Positions 6,432 through 14,412 are shown, numbered from the stretch's first letter. The stretch: DNA of 64,000 nt from Candidatus Aminicenantes bacterium UBA6072 (GCA_002436105.1 DIXU01000001.1:372001-436000); one strand, 5' to 3'. The notes: generated by a model from the letters alone, not told the origin. Program-made: numbers and translations.

Positions 6432-9131
6432 ATGGAAAACAACATCATCCTCAAGGGCATCCGCACCAACAACCTGAAGAACATCGACCTGGCCGTGCCT
6501 TTGGGAAAGATCACGGCGCTGGTCGGCGTCAGCGGCGCCGGCAAGTCGTCCCTGGCATTCCACACCCTGTACGCGGAAGGGTACATCCGCTACATCGAGT
6601 CGATCTCCCCCTACATCCGCCAGTTCCTGGACCAGGTGGAGAAACCGGACATCGACCGCATCGAGAACCTGCCGCCGGCCATCGCCTTCCGCCAGAAGCG
6701 GCCGCACAAGAACCCCCGCTCCATCGTGGCCACCGCCTCCGACATCTTCGACTACCTGCGCATCCTCTTCGCCAAGATCGCCAATTTCCATTGCCCGGAC
6801 TGCGGCGAGCCGCTGCGCAAGTTCAGCATCGATGAGATCGTCCAGGAGCTGCTGGCCGCACCTTCCTGCCGCCTGCGTATCTGCTTCCCCTACCAGGGCG
6901 ACATCGCCTTCCTGATCAACCGCGGCTACCGCTTTCAGGTGCGCGGCCGCAAAACCGCCTCGCGGTCCAGGGGGACCGGGACGTCGGGACGGGGCGAGAC
7001 GGCCCCCATCGACGGACGCAGCAAGAACAAGCCCATCCAGGTGCTCGTCGACGATCTGGAGAACTCGACCGCCGACCGCGCCCGCATTTTCGAGGCCGTC
7101 GACGCCGCCATCGCCATGGGCCGGAACACGATCAGCGTCTTTCTCGGGTCCAGGGAACGCAGCTTCCCCTTCTCGCTTTTCTGCCCGCGCTGCCGGAAGG
7201 AATACGAAAATCCCGATGAGAATCTTTTCTCTTTCAACAGCGCCCGCGGCGCCTGCCCGCGCTGCAACGGCTTTGGCGACGTGGCCGCCATCGACCCCGA
7301 GCGGGTGTTCGCCGACGATCTCTCCCTGGAGCAGGGGGCAGTGCTTCCTTTAAACACCCCGGCCAACCGCGAGTTCCGCGACCATTTCCTGCTCCAGGCC
7401 CGCAAGGCCGGCCTGGACCCGCACCGCCCCCTGCGCGACTTCAGCCCGGCACAGAAGGATTTCCTGCTGCGGGGAGCAGGCAAGTTTCCGGGCCTCGAGG
7501 GGCTGTTCGCCTACCTGAGGAAGAAGACCTACAAAGTCCAGGCGCGCGCCTTCATCAGCCGCTTCACCTCCTACCATCCCTGCCCGGCCTGCAGCGGCAG
7601 CCGCTTCAACCCGCTGGTCCTCTCCTACCGCATCCAGGGCCGGACCATCGCCGACTTCCTGGGCATGACCGTCGGCGAGGCGTACGCATTCGTCCGCGAC
7701 CTGGACCCGGAGCGCTACCGCCAGCGCATCTCCCCCGACGTCTTTCACGAGATCTCCGCCAAGCTGCGTTTCCTGATCCAGAACCGCCTGCACTACATCC
7801 AGCTGGACCGTCCCACCTTCACCCTGTCGCGCGGCGAGCACCAGCGCATCAACCTGGCCTTTATCATGGGCTCCACCCTCTCCGATTCCCTGCTGATCAT
7901 CGACCAGCCGTCGGCCGACCTGCACCCGTCCGATTACGGCAAGATGGACTTGTTCCTGCGCCGGCTGAAGGAGCACGGCAACACCGTCGTGCTGGTGGAG
8001 CACAACCCGCAGCTGGTGCGCTGCGCCGACCACGTGATCGAGCTGGGCCCCCGCGCCGGCAGCGAGGGCGGGCGCGTCAGTTTCAGCGGCACCGGAGCCG
8101 AGTTCTTCGCCGGACGGTCCACGATCACCCAGGAGTATTTCCGCCGCCGCCCGCGCCTGGCCGCCGGCAGCCGCCGCGGCGCCGGCACCATGACCTTCCG
8201 CGGCGCCTGCGCCCACAACCTGAAGCATTTCGAGCTGTGCCTGCCCTTGCGTGCCCTGACCGTCATCGTCGGCGTCAGCGGCGCCGGCAAGAGCTCGCTG
8301 CTGTACGACGAGATGTTCCTCAAGAATCCGGAGATCCCCGGCGTGCGCGAGAAGGTGCACATCGATCCGGGCATCCGCTCCCTGCGCGCCGCCAGCAACA
8401 TCGCCGGCTTCCTGGGCGCCGCCGCCCCCATCCGCGATTTCTTCGCCGCCCTGCGCCCCAGCCGCCTGCTGGGCTACCAGCCGGGCCATTTCTCCTTTCA
8501 ATCCCCCCTGGGCCGCTGCCCGGAGTGCGGCGGCCGCGGCTTCAAGGAGATCGAGATGCAATTCCTGCCGGCCGTTCGCTCCGCGTGCGGCCATTGCCGC
8601 GGCAACGGCTTCGTCCCCGAGGTGCTGAAGATCACCCACGACGGCCGCAGCATCGCCGACGTGCTGGCCATGACCGCCGACAGCTTCTGCGCCGAGTTCG
8701 CCGCCGCCATCCCCGCCGCCGTTTCGCCGCTGCGCGCGTTGCGCGAGAACGGCATGGGCTACCTGCGGCTGGGCGGGAAGCTGGGCGTCCTCTCCAGCGG
8801 CGAGCTGCAGAAGCTCAAGCTGCTCAAGTACCTGAATGGGGAGCGGTCGGGCACCCTGTTCCTGCTGGACGAGCCGTCCTTCGGCCTGCACCCCTACGAC
8901 ATCGGGGTGATCCGCGAGCTCATCGCCCGGCTGCTGGCCAGGGGCGACACGGTGGTGGCCGTCGAGCACAACCTGGCCCTGATCGCCGGCGCCGATCACG
9001 TCGTCGAACTGGGCCCCGAGGGCGGCGCCGGCGGCGGCCACCTGCTGTTCAGCGGCAGCCCGCGGCGGCTCCTGGAGCGGAAAGAATCGCCCACCGGGCG
9101 CCATTTGAAAAAATATCTGAAAACCCCTTGA
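6432..9131 (+). CDS. UvrA-like ABC ATPase with degenerate first nucleotide site
   Basis: An 899-residue UvrA-family protein (UvrA is about 940). Walker A motifs GVSGAGKSS lie at residues 32-40 and 614-622. The UvrA-specific block FLDQVEKPDIDRIENLPPAI and the zinc modules CPRC...CPRC and CPECGGRG...CGHC are present. The first site is altered: the signature reads LSRGEHQRI (465-473, normally LSGGE), and Walker B reads IIDQPSADLHP, so the catalytic Glu is Gln (492). In the second half the signature is LSSGELQK, but Walker B keeps DEPSFGLHP (813-814). UvrA dimers scan DNA for bulky lesions and load UvrB. These substitutions suggest a paralogue with an inactive or slow first ATPase site, not the housekeeping UvrA. 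It stands alone behind an extended -10 promoter. Confidence 0.85.
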   Translation: MENNIILKGIRTNNLKNIDLAVPLGKITALVGVSGAGKSSLAFHTLYAEGYIRYIESISPYIRQFLDQVEKPDIDRIENLPPAIAFRQKRPHKNPRSIVATASDIFDYLRILFAKIANFHCPDCGEPLRKFSIDEIVQELLAAPSCRLRICFPYQGDIAFLINRGYRFQVRGRKTASRSRGTGTSGRGETAPIDGRSKNKPIQVLVDDLENSTADRARIFEAVDAAIAMGRNTISVFLGSRERSFPFSLFCPRCRKEYENPDENLFSFNSARGACPRCNGFGDVAAIDPERVFADDLSLEQGAVLPLNTPANREFRDHFLLQARKAGLDPHRPLRDFSPAQKDFLLRGAGKFPGLEGLFAYLRKKTYKVQARAFISRFTSYHPCPACSGSRFNPLVLSYRIQGRTIADFLGMTVGEAYAFVRDLDPERYRQRISPDVFHEISAKLRFLIQNRLHYIQLDRPTFTLSRGEHQRINLAFIMGSTLSDSLLIIDQPSADLHPSDYGKMDLFLRRLKEHGNTVVLVEHNPQLVRCADHVIELGPRAGSEGGRVSFSGTGAEFFAGRSTITQEYFRRRPRLAAGSRRGAGTMTFRGACAHNLKHFELCLPLRALTVIVGVSGAGKSSLLYDEMFLKNPEIPGVREKVHIDPGIRSLRAASNIAGFLGAAAPIRDFFAALRPSRLLGYQPGHFSFQSPLGRCPECGGRGFKEIEMQFLPAVRSACGHCRGNGFVPEVLKITHDGRSIADVLAMTADSFCAEFAAAIPAAVSPLRALRENGMGYLRLGGKLGVLSSGELQKLKLLKYLNGERSGTLFLLDEPSFGLHPYDIGVIRELIARLLARGDTVVAVEHNLALIAGADHVVELGPEGGAGGGHLLFSGSPRRLLERKESPTGRHLKKYLKTP

Positions 9132-9156
9132 CAAAATGATTTTATTCTCTTAAATA
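9128..9156 (+). promoter_or_regulatory. Promoter of the acidic protein gene
   Basis: TTGACA (9128-9133), a 17-base spacer and TAAATA (9151-9156). The -35 box overlaps the end of the uvrA-like gene. Confidence 0.6.
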
Positions 9157-9188
9157 GAACCAATAAAATTTTGAAGGAGCACGCAGCG

Positions 9189-9545
9189 ATGGAACAGTTG
9201 GAAATCATCTCGTGGCAGACGCTCGACACGCTCAAGGCGGCCGCCACCAAGATCATAGAGGTGGTCGGCGACCTGGACAGCGACGAGCACATGTCGGTCT
9301 TCTGCACCATCGAGGACGACTACCTGGAACTCTTCTACAGCGAGCTCGACGCCAACTTCATACGCCATTACGAGGACGAGGACGAATTCTACAAGGCCAT
9401 CGAAACCCGCAAGAACGAGTTCGGCGAGGAGGACTTCGACGCCGCCAACTACTATGAGGAAGAGGGGAATTTCGGCGACGAGGAGTCGGAGGAGGACCTG
9501 GACGGCTTCGACCTCAAAGATGACGAAGAGGAAGAGGATTACTGA
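9189..9545 (+). CDS. Acidic protein of unknown function
   Basis: A 118-residue protein. Residues 1-70 look folded (MEQLEIISWQTLDTLKAAATK, a mixed helix-strand pattern with SVFCTIEDDYLELFYSELD), and residues 75-118 are dominated by Glu and Asp and end in EEEEDY. I chose the ATG at 189 bases into the 9 kb block (9189) because AAGGAG lies 10 bases upstream; an ATG at 9171 would overlap that site. It has its own TTGACA promoter and is followed 34 bases later by the ATP synthase genes, possibly in the same transcript. I do not recognise a family; the acidic tail suggests binding to a basic partner. Confidence 0.6.
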   Translation: MEQLEIISWQTLDTLKAAATKIIEVVGDLDSDEHMSVFCTIEDDYLELFYSELDANFIRHYEDEDEFYKAIETRKNEFGEEDFDAANYYEEEGNFGDEESEEDLDGFDLKDDEEEEDY

Positions 9546-9579
9546 GCCGTTCCGCGCCGCCAGCGGGGCGGCGTGAGCC

Positions 9580-9804
9580 GTGGCCCGCGCTCCGGGCGAA
9601 TCCGGCAAGAGCAAGTGGGTGGAATACTCCTCGGTGGGGCTGATGTTCCCCGCCTCCATCATCGTCGGCTTCTTCATCGGCCATTTCCTGGACCAATGGC
9701 TGAACACCGGGCCCTGGCTCACCCTGGTCTTCATCCTGTACGGCATCGCGGCCGGCTTTACCAACCTCTTTTCCCAGGCGAGGCGCCGTGAGCCGAAAAA
9801 ATAA
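9580..9804 (+). CDS. AtpZ/AtpI-like small ATP synthase-associated membrane protein
   Basis: A 74-residue protein starting at GTG. Two membrane segments (about residues 18-34 and 44-64) flank GHFLDQWLNTGPWLT, the pattern of the AtpZ/AtpI family (PF09527): FFIGHFLDQWLxTxPWLTLxFxLxGxAAGFxNL. Members sit at the head of ATP synthase operons and are thought to help Mg2+ or Ca2+ transport or assembly of the Fo ring. The gene overlaps the following atpI-like reading frame by 17 bases, so the two are probably coupled. No ATG is available; the GTG follows the acidic gene by 34 bases. Confidence 0.78.
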   Translation: MARAPGESGKSKWVEYSSVGLMFPASIIVGFFIGHFLDQWLNTGPWLTLVFILYGIAAGFTNLFSQARRREPKK

Positions 9805-10173
9805 GCGCTCCCTCCCCGGCAGCGCCGTTCGCGACGCGGCGGTCGCCGAGGCCCTGGCCCTGCTGCTGGTTTTTTTTTTACAAAAAGCGCCAAGTATTGT
9901 ATAATTTCCCTTGCGGGCGCTGCCGTCGGCATCGCGGGCTTCTTCTTCCTGGCGCGGCAGGCTGAGCGAATCCTGGAAAAAGGCAAGGGCAAAACGATGT
10001 ACTTCATTTCGAGCTTGGCGAAACTTCTGGTCATTGCCGCGCTGTTTTTCGCTGTCAGCCGCCTGCCCGGGCCGGGCGTACTTTTTTTCATCCAGGGACT
10101 GATGATGATCTACCTGGGCATCGCCTCCGCCGGGCTGCGCCAGGCCGCGCGCGGCAACCGTCATGGAGCATAA
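9788..10173 (+). CDS. AtpI-like subunit split by a -1 frame change at a poly-T slippery site
   Basis: The zero frame starts at GTG 9788 (VSRKNKRSLPGSAV...) and stops at TAA 9902-9904 after 38 codons. A second frame, open to TAA 10171, encodes a hydrophobic protein with KGKGKTMYFISSLAKLLVI and GVLFFIQGLMMIYLG. The two join into a continuous AtpI-like protein of about 128 residues with four membrane segments if the ribosome slips back one base in the run of ten T. The in-phase heptamer T TTT TTA (9874-9880) is the classic -1 slippery form, and reading resumes at ACA. Alternatives are a sequencing error in the T run or a pseudogene. AtpI supports Fo ring assembly. The 3' end overlaps atpB by 11 bases. 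Confidence 0.65.
9877..9905 (+). promoter_or_regulatory. Internal promoter candidate inside the atpI-like gene
   Basis: TTTACA (9877-9882), a 17-base spacer and TATAAT (9900-9905). It lies in an AT-rich patch at the frame break and could drive atpB and atpE. Confidence 0.5.
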
Positions 10174-10876
10174 CCCGCTCATCGCCGTCTGGATCAACGG
10201 GCTGCTGCGATCGGCCGCCTCTGCCGCCGGCATCCATGTCCACGGCGATCCCCTGCCCGCCCATGTGATCATGGCCATGATCGCCACCCTGGCCCTGGTG
10301 CTGTTTTTCAAGCTGGCCGCCCGCAACCTGTCGTTCTTCCCGGCCCGGATGCAGGCGCTGCTGGAATCCGTCTACCTGTTCTTCCGCTCCATCGTCGACG
10401 ACATGATCGGCCGCGAGGGGCGCCCGTTCATTCCGGTGCTGGGCACGCTGGGGCTGTTCATCGCCACCGCCAACCTGCTGGGGCTGCTTCCCGAGATGGC
10501 GTCGCCCACGGCCAACCTGAACGTTCCCGCCGGCTGCGCCGTCTTCATTTTCCTTTACTACCACGCCCAGGGGGTGAAAAAGCACGGCATCCTCGGCTAC
10601 CTGAAAAAGTTCGCCGGGCCCAAGTGGTGGCTGAGCTTCCTGTTCTTCCCCATCGAGGTCATCTCCCATTTCTCCCGCCCCATGTCGCTGACCGTCCGTC
10701 TTTTCTGCAACATCTTCGGCGAGGACCTGGTGATCATCATCATCGTGTCGCTGGTCCCCTTCGTGGCGCCGCTGCCCATGATGGCCATGGCCATCTTTAC
10801 TTCGCTTCTCCAGGCGTATATCTTTATCATGCTGTCGTCGGTCTACCTGTCCGGCGCCATCGCTTCGGAACACTAA
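10163..10876 (+). CDS. atpB: ATP synthase Fo subunit a
   Basis: A 237-residue polytopic membrane protein. The essential stator arginine is Arg179 in SRPMSLTVRLFCNIFGED, the family's LxxRLxxN motif, and the last segments contain LLQAYIFIMLSSVYL as expected. Subunit a forms the two half-channels that carry protons or sodium ions past the c ring. It overlaps the atpI-like frame and is followed 17 bases later by atpE. No b, delta, alpha, gamma, beta or epsilon genes follow, so the rest of the synthase must be encoded elsewhere. Confidence 0.95.
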   Translation: MEHNPLIAVWINGLLRSAASAAGIHVHGDPLPAHVIMAMIATLALVLFFKLAARNLSFFPARMQALLESVYLFFRSIVDDMIGREGRPFIPVLGTLGLFIATANLLGLLPEMASPTANLNVPAGCAVFIFLYYHAQGVKKHGILGYLKKFAGPKWWLSFLFFPIEVISHFSRPMSLTVRLFCNIFGEDLVIIIIVSLVPFVAPLPMMAMAIFTSLLQAYIFIMLSSVYLSGAIASEH

Positions 10877-10893
10877 CAAGGAGGAACTCACCC

Positions 10894-11247
10894 ATGAGAA
10901 AAAAAACACTGCTGGCCGTCGTTGGGCTGCTGGCCCTGACAACGGCACTCCCCGCCCAGGCCGCCGAGAAGGCCATGCCGGCCACTTCCCTGTTCTTCTG
11001 GACCATCCTCATCGGCAGCGTCTGCCTGACGGTGGCGGCCATCGTCGGCATCCTGGGCCAGTCCAAGGCCTTCTGCACCGCCTCGGACAACATCGCCCGC
11101 AACCCGGCATCGGCCGACTCCATCCGCGGCCTGCTGATCATCGCCCTGGCCCTGATGGAATCGCTGGTCATCTACGTGCTGCTCATCGACCTGATCCTCT
11201 TCTTCGTCAAGTGGGGCGGCTCCACCCTTTCCACGCTGGCCCAGTAG
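10894..11247 (+). CDS. atpE: ATP synthase Fo subunit c with N-terminal signal-like extension
   Basis: A 117-residue protein, longer than the usual 70-90, because a signal-like leader (MRKKTLLAVVGLLALTTALPAQA) precedes the hairpin. Helix 1 ends in Gln56, exactly 13 residues before the loop Arg69 of ARNP. Helix 2 carries ion-carrier Glu89 and Ser90, with Tyr94 (ALMESLVIY). Aligned on the Ilyobacter tartaricus c subunit these are Q32, E65, S66 and Y70, the sodium-coordination set; position 67 is Leu instead of Thr. The GxGxGxG motif of helix 1 is largely replaced. A strong AAGGAGG site at 10878-10884 should give the high expression needed for a multi-copy ring. Sodium coupling is an inference. 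Confidence 0.93.
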   Translation: MRKKTLLAVVGLLALTTALPAQAAEKAMPATSLFFWTILIGSVCLTVAAIVGILGQSKAFCTASDNIARNPASADSIRGLLIIALALMESLVIYVLLIDLILFFVKWGGSTLSTLAQ

Positions 11248-11310
11248 CCATGACGGGAAGGCTCGCATTCCCCAACCGGGGGCGTTGAGCCATTCCTTTT
11301 CGAGCCGGCC

Positions 11311-12180
11311 ATGAGCAGACGCAGCGGCGTCCTGACGCCAGCGAAGGTCCTGAACACCGCCTGGCGGGCGCTGCGGGACTTTCTGGCGGAGAGCGGCATC
11401 GACAAATCGTCGATTTTGGCCTATTACTCCATCTTCTCCTCCTTTTTCCTGCTCATTTTCTTCTCCGACCTCTTCGCCGGCGCCCTCGGCACGCCCGACG
11501 CCGCCCTGCAGAACGTCTACCCCTTCTCGCCCGAGTTCTTCCGCTTCATCGCCCCGGTCTTTTTCCAGCAGGCCGCCGAGCTGTCGGCGCGCATCGGCCA
11601 CCTCGGGCTGGCCGGCCTGGGCTTCTTCCTGTTCATGGGCATCCTGGTCTTCAAGAAGATGGTGCAGTTCGTCAACGACATGTTTCTCATCGACATCCAG
11701 CACGTTTTTTTCGTCAAGAGGATCAAGGAGTTCGGCCTGCTGTTCATCGTCGGCCTGCTGATCGTCGCCTCGTTCCTGGCGACAAGCCTTTCCTCGACCA
11801 TCGAGGCCGTCGCCGGGAGCGACGCGGCCATGCGCCTGGCGATCGATCCGGCGTGGGTGCGCGCCGTCAACGGCTTTCTCGTCAAATATGCCATGCCTTT
11901 CCTGATCACCTTCCTGCTCTTCTATATCCTGTTCAAGTGGATCCCCGAGAAGAAGGTGGCGCTGCCGGCGGCGCTGCTCTCGGCATTCTTTTCGGCCCTG
12001 CTGTGGGAGATGATCAAGCGCCTCTACACCTATTACCTGGTCAATATTTCCCTGCTCAAGAACATGCGCGACCCGATCGTGGCCATCATCCTGTTCGGTT
12101 CCTGGATGGAGATCACCATGGGCATCATGCTCTACGGGGCCAAGATGACCTACCTGATCGACAAGGAGAAACATGCCTAA
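11311..12180 (+). CDS. YihY/UPF0761 (BrkB-like) inner membrane protein
   Basis: A 289-residue protein with about six membrane segments. The family hallmarks are visible: an N-terminal soluble helix, SSILAYYSIFSSFFLLIFF in the first membrane segment, and a late KWIPEKKVALPAALLSAFFSALLWE block with a following LYTYYL. YihY proteins are conserved integral membrane proteins once called ribonuclease BN in error; their function is unknown. It overlaps lpxD by 8 bases, so it is translated with the envelope genes lpxD and DUF1573. The ATG at 11311 has no clear ribosome site; GTG or TTG starts nearby cannot be excluded. Confidence 0.85.
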   Translation: MSRRSGVLTPAKVLNTAWRALRDFLAESGIDKSSILAYYSIFSSFFLLIFFSDLFAGALGTPDAALQNVYPFSPEFFRFIAPVFFQQAAELSARIGHLGLAGLGFFLFMGILVFKKMVQFVNDMFLIDIQHVFFVKRIKEFGLLFIVGLLIVASFLATSLSSTIEAVAGSDAAMRLAIDPAWVRAVNGFLVKYAMPFLITFLLFYILFKWIPEKKVALPAALLSAFFSALLWEMIKRLYTYYLVNISLLKNMRDPIVAIILFGSWMEITMGIMLYGAKMTYLIDKEKHA

Positions 12181-13192
12181 ATTGAAGGAAATCGCCGCCC
12201 TGCTCGACGGCGAGCTGCACGGGGACGGGGAGCTGGAGATCGCCGGCGTCCAGGCGCTGCACCGGGCCGGGCCCGGCGATATCGCCTACGCCGCCAGGGA
12301 CAGGGAGGGCGGCCTGGCGGGCGTGCGCGCCGGGGCGCTGGTCGTGGCCCGCGACGGCGGCGCCGTTTTTGCCAACCGCATCCTGGTCGAGAATCCCCAG
12401 CTGGCCTTCGCCCGCCTGCTGGAATATTTCCATCCGCGGCGGCCGTTCTGGGAGGGAGTGGCGGCCGGCGCCTGCGTGGCGGAAACGGCCGTGCTGGGAG
12501 AAGGCGTCCATGTCGGCCCCTTCGCCTTCATCGGCGATCGCAGCCGCATCGGCGCCGGCAGCGAGATCCACTCCGGGGTGGCCGTCTACCGCGACGTCGT
12601 CATCGGCCGCAACTGCCTCATCTACGCCAACGCCGTCATCCGCGAGAACGTGGAGATCGGCGACCGCGTGATCATCCATCCCGGCGCCGTCATCGGCGCC
12701 GACGGTTTCGGCTTCGGCCGCGCCGCCGACGGCGCGGCGGTGAAGGTGCCGCAGGTGGGCAAGGTGATCATCGGCGACGGCTGCGAGATCGGAGCCAACA
12801 CCTGCATCGACCGCTCGACCATCGAGGAAACGGTCCTGGAGGCGAACGTCAAGCTGGACAACCTGGTGCAGGTCGGCCACAACGTCCGCATCGGCCGCGA
12901 CAGCGCCATCTCGGCCCAGACCGGCATTTCCGGCTCCACGCGCATCGGCGCCCAGGTGATCATGGGCGGCCAGGTGGGCGTCGCCGACCATATCGAGATC
13001 GCCGACGGGGTGATGGTCGCCGCCAAGTCGGGAATCACCGGCTCGGTCAAGTCCAGGATGATCGTCGCCGGCATCCCGCACCAGGAGATGGGCGCATGGC
13101 GCAAGAACATGGTCCTGGCCCGCAACCTGGCGGCGATGCGCGAAAAACTGCGCCTGCTCGAGAAAAAAATCAAGGAACTGGAGGAAAAATGA
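12173..13192 (+). CDS. lpxD: UDP-3-O-acylglucosamine N-acyltransferase
   Basis: A 339-residue protein (E. coli LpxD is 341). An N-terminal uridine-binding domain (residues 1-100) is followed by a long left-handed beta helix of hexapeptide repeats (VLGEGVHVGPFAFIGDRSRIG onwards), the catalytic His in NLVQVGHNVRIG, and a C-terminal coiled helix rich in Lys and Glu. LpxD adds the second acyl chain in lipid A synthesis, so the cell makes lipopolysaccharide and has an outer membrane. Other lpx genes are not nearby. It overlaps both neighbours (8 bases with yihY, ATGA with the DUF1573 gene), showing tight operon packing. Confidence 0.95.
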   Translation: MPKLKEIAALLDGELHGDGELEIAGVQALHRAGPGDIAYAARDREGGLAGVRAGALVVARDGGAVFANRILVENPQLAFARLLEYFHPRRPFWEGVAAGACVAETAVLGEGVHVGPFAFIGDRSRIGAGSEIHSGVAVYRDVVIGRNCLIYANAVIRENVEIGDRVIIHPGAVIGADGFGFGRAADGAAVKVPQVGKVIIGDGCEIGANTCIDRSTIEETVLEANVKLDNLVQVGHNVRIGRDSAISAQTGISGSTRIGAQVIMGGQVGVADHIEIADGVMVAAKSGITGSVKSRMIVAGIPHQEMGAWRKNMVLARNLAAMREKLRLLEKKIKELEEK

Positions 13193-13866
13193 AAAAACGC
13201 ATGGCCCTGATCTTCATCCTGCTGCCGGCGATCACTTTCGCCAAGGCGGAAATCAAGTTTAAAAGCACGACTTTCGACTTCGGCGAAGTGTCCAGCGGCA
13301 AGACCATCGACATCGCCTTCGAGTTCGAGAACGCGGGCAACGACGTGCTGCTGATCCGCAACATCATCCCCGCCTGCGGCTGCACCACGGCGGAGCTGGA
13401 AAAGAAAGAGTACCAGCCCGGGGAAAAGGGGGTCATCAGCGGCAAGTTCAACACCAGCGGCTACCGGGGCAAGATCGTCAAGACGATCACCGTGACCAGC
13501 AACGACAACTCCGCGCCGGAAATCCGCCTGGCCGTCCGCGGCACCATCGTGGTCAAGGACTTCGCCCAGGCCGACATCAAGCCCGACCACATCCCCTTCG
13601 GCGCTGTCCGCGTCGGCAAGGCCTACGTGCGCAAGCTCCACTTAAGCAACCTCGGCAACCTGGACCTGCGCATCCTCGAGGTCAGCTGCAGCCCGGAGGT
13701 GTCGCTGGCTTTCAAGGCCAACAGCGTGCCGGGCAAGAACAGCACCGAGATCACCCTCACCTTCACCCCCTTCAGCGAGGGGATATTCAACAGCATGGTC
13801 AAGATCCGCACCAACGACTACCGCAGCCCCTACGCCTTCGTGCGCCTGGAGGCCCAGGCCGACTGA
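13189..13866 (+). CDS. DUF1573 domain secreted protein
   Basis: A 225-residue protein with a signal peptide (MKKRMALIFILLPAITFAKA) and two Ig-like DUF1573 repeats. The first has TTFDFGEVSSGKTI and the hallmark NIIPACGCTTAE; the second starts HIPFGAVRVGKAYVRKL. DUF1573 resembles ASH/MSP-type beta-sandwich domains and occurs in exported proteins of Bacteroidetes, Planctomycetes and related phyla; the role is unknown. The start at 13189 overlaps the lpxD stop (ATGA) and has GGAGG a few bases upstream. It ends 12 bases before the convergent pilin gene. Confidence 0.85.
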   Translation: MKKRMALIFILLPAITFAKAEIKFKSTTFDFGEVSSGKTIDIAFEFENAGNDVLLIRNIIPACGCTTAELEKKEYQPGEKGVISGKFNTSGYRGKIVKTITVTSNDNSAPEIRLAVRGTIVVKDFAQADIKPDHIPFGAVRVGKAYVRKLHLSNLGNLDLRILEVSCSPEVSLAFKANSVPGKNSTEITLTFTPFSEGIFNSMVKIRTNDYRSPYAFVRLEAQAD

Positions 13867-13878
13867 AGGTCCTTCCGC

Positions 13879-14346
13879 TCAGCGGCGGGTGATCGGGAAG
13901 ATGGTGAAACGCCCGTTGGAAAAGACGATGTCCTTGTCGAAGTCCAGCATGGTGACCACCGGGTATTCGCCCATGGCCATGCTGTCGTCGATGCGGTTCT
14001 TTCCCCAGGACATCACCGAGTACAGATCGAAATTGTTCCCGGCGCCCGACGTGTAAGACAGAAGAGTTCCCCAGCTGTCGCGGGTGGAAAGCACTTTGAT
14101 ATAGAAAGGGATGAACCAGCTTTGATCCAGATCGGCCACGAAATTGCTTCCCGGGCCCGGTGCAATGGCCCAATCCACGATATAGGATTCGATGGCGGTT
14201 CCCACCGAGGCGATGTCGCCCATCGTTGATTTCTGCTTGCCTTTCTGCAGGGCGACCATCAGGTTGGGTATGGCGATGGCAGCGATGATACCGATGATCG
14301 CCACGACGATCAGCAATTCGATCAAGGTAAAACCCTGTTTTTTCAT
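13879..14346 (-). CDS. Type IV pilin / type II secretion pseudopilin (GspG-like), copy 1
   Basis: A 155-residue prepilin. The leader MKKQG is cut by prepilin peptidase before FTLIELLIVVAIIGIIAAI, with the conserved Glu5 of the mature chain. After the membrane helix come ALQKGKQKSTMGDIASVGTAI, a GspG-like helix, and a C-terminal beta region. A perfect AAGGAGG site precedes the ATG, implying strong translation. It is the last of four co-directional genes, after two Wzy_C membrane proteins, and is about 65% similar by eye to the pilin at 17662-18114. It may form a pilus, a pseudopilus, or be a glycosylation target of its neighbours (inference). Confidence 0.9.
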   Translation of the reverse strand: MKKQGFTLIELLIVVAIIGIIAAIAIPNLMVALQKGKQKSTMGDIASVGTAIESYIVDWAIAPGPGSNFVADLDQSWFIPFYIKVLSTRDSWGTLLSYTSGAGNNFDLYSVMSWGKNRIDDSMAMGEYPVVTMLDFDKDIVFSNGRFTIFPITRR

Positions 14347-14412
14347 CGAGGCCTCCTTAAGAACCCGAAATATTCAAGCATAATCGCTGCCAAGCCGCCA
14401 CCCGCTCCGTTT

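Noticed and set aside
6432..9131. Annotation as housekeeping uvrA
   Set aside because: Both signature motifs and the first Walker B are altered, and the protein is shorter than UvrA; I call it a UvrA-like paralogue.
9911..10102. A separate 63-codon gene from TTG 9911 after the internal promoter
   Set aside because: It is in the wrong frame for the AtpI-like C-terminus and yields a Ser/Arg-rich shadow peptide.
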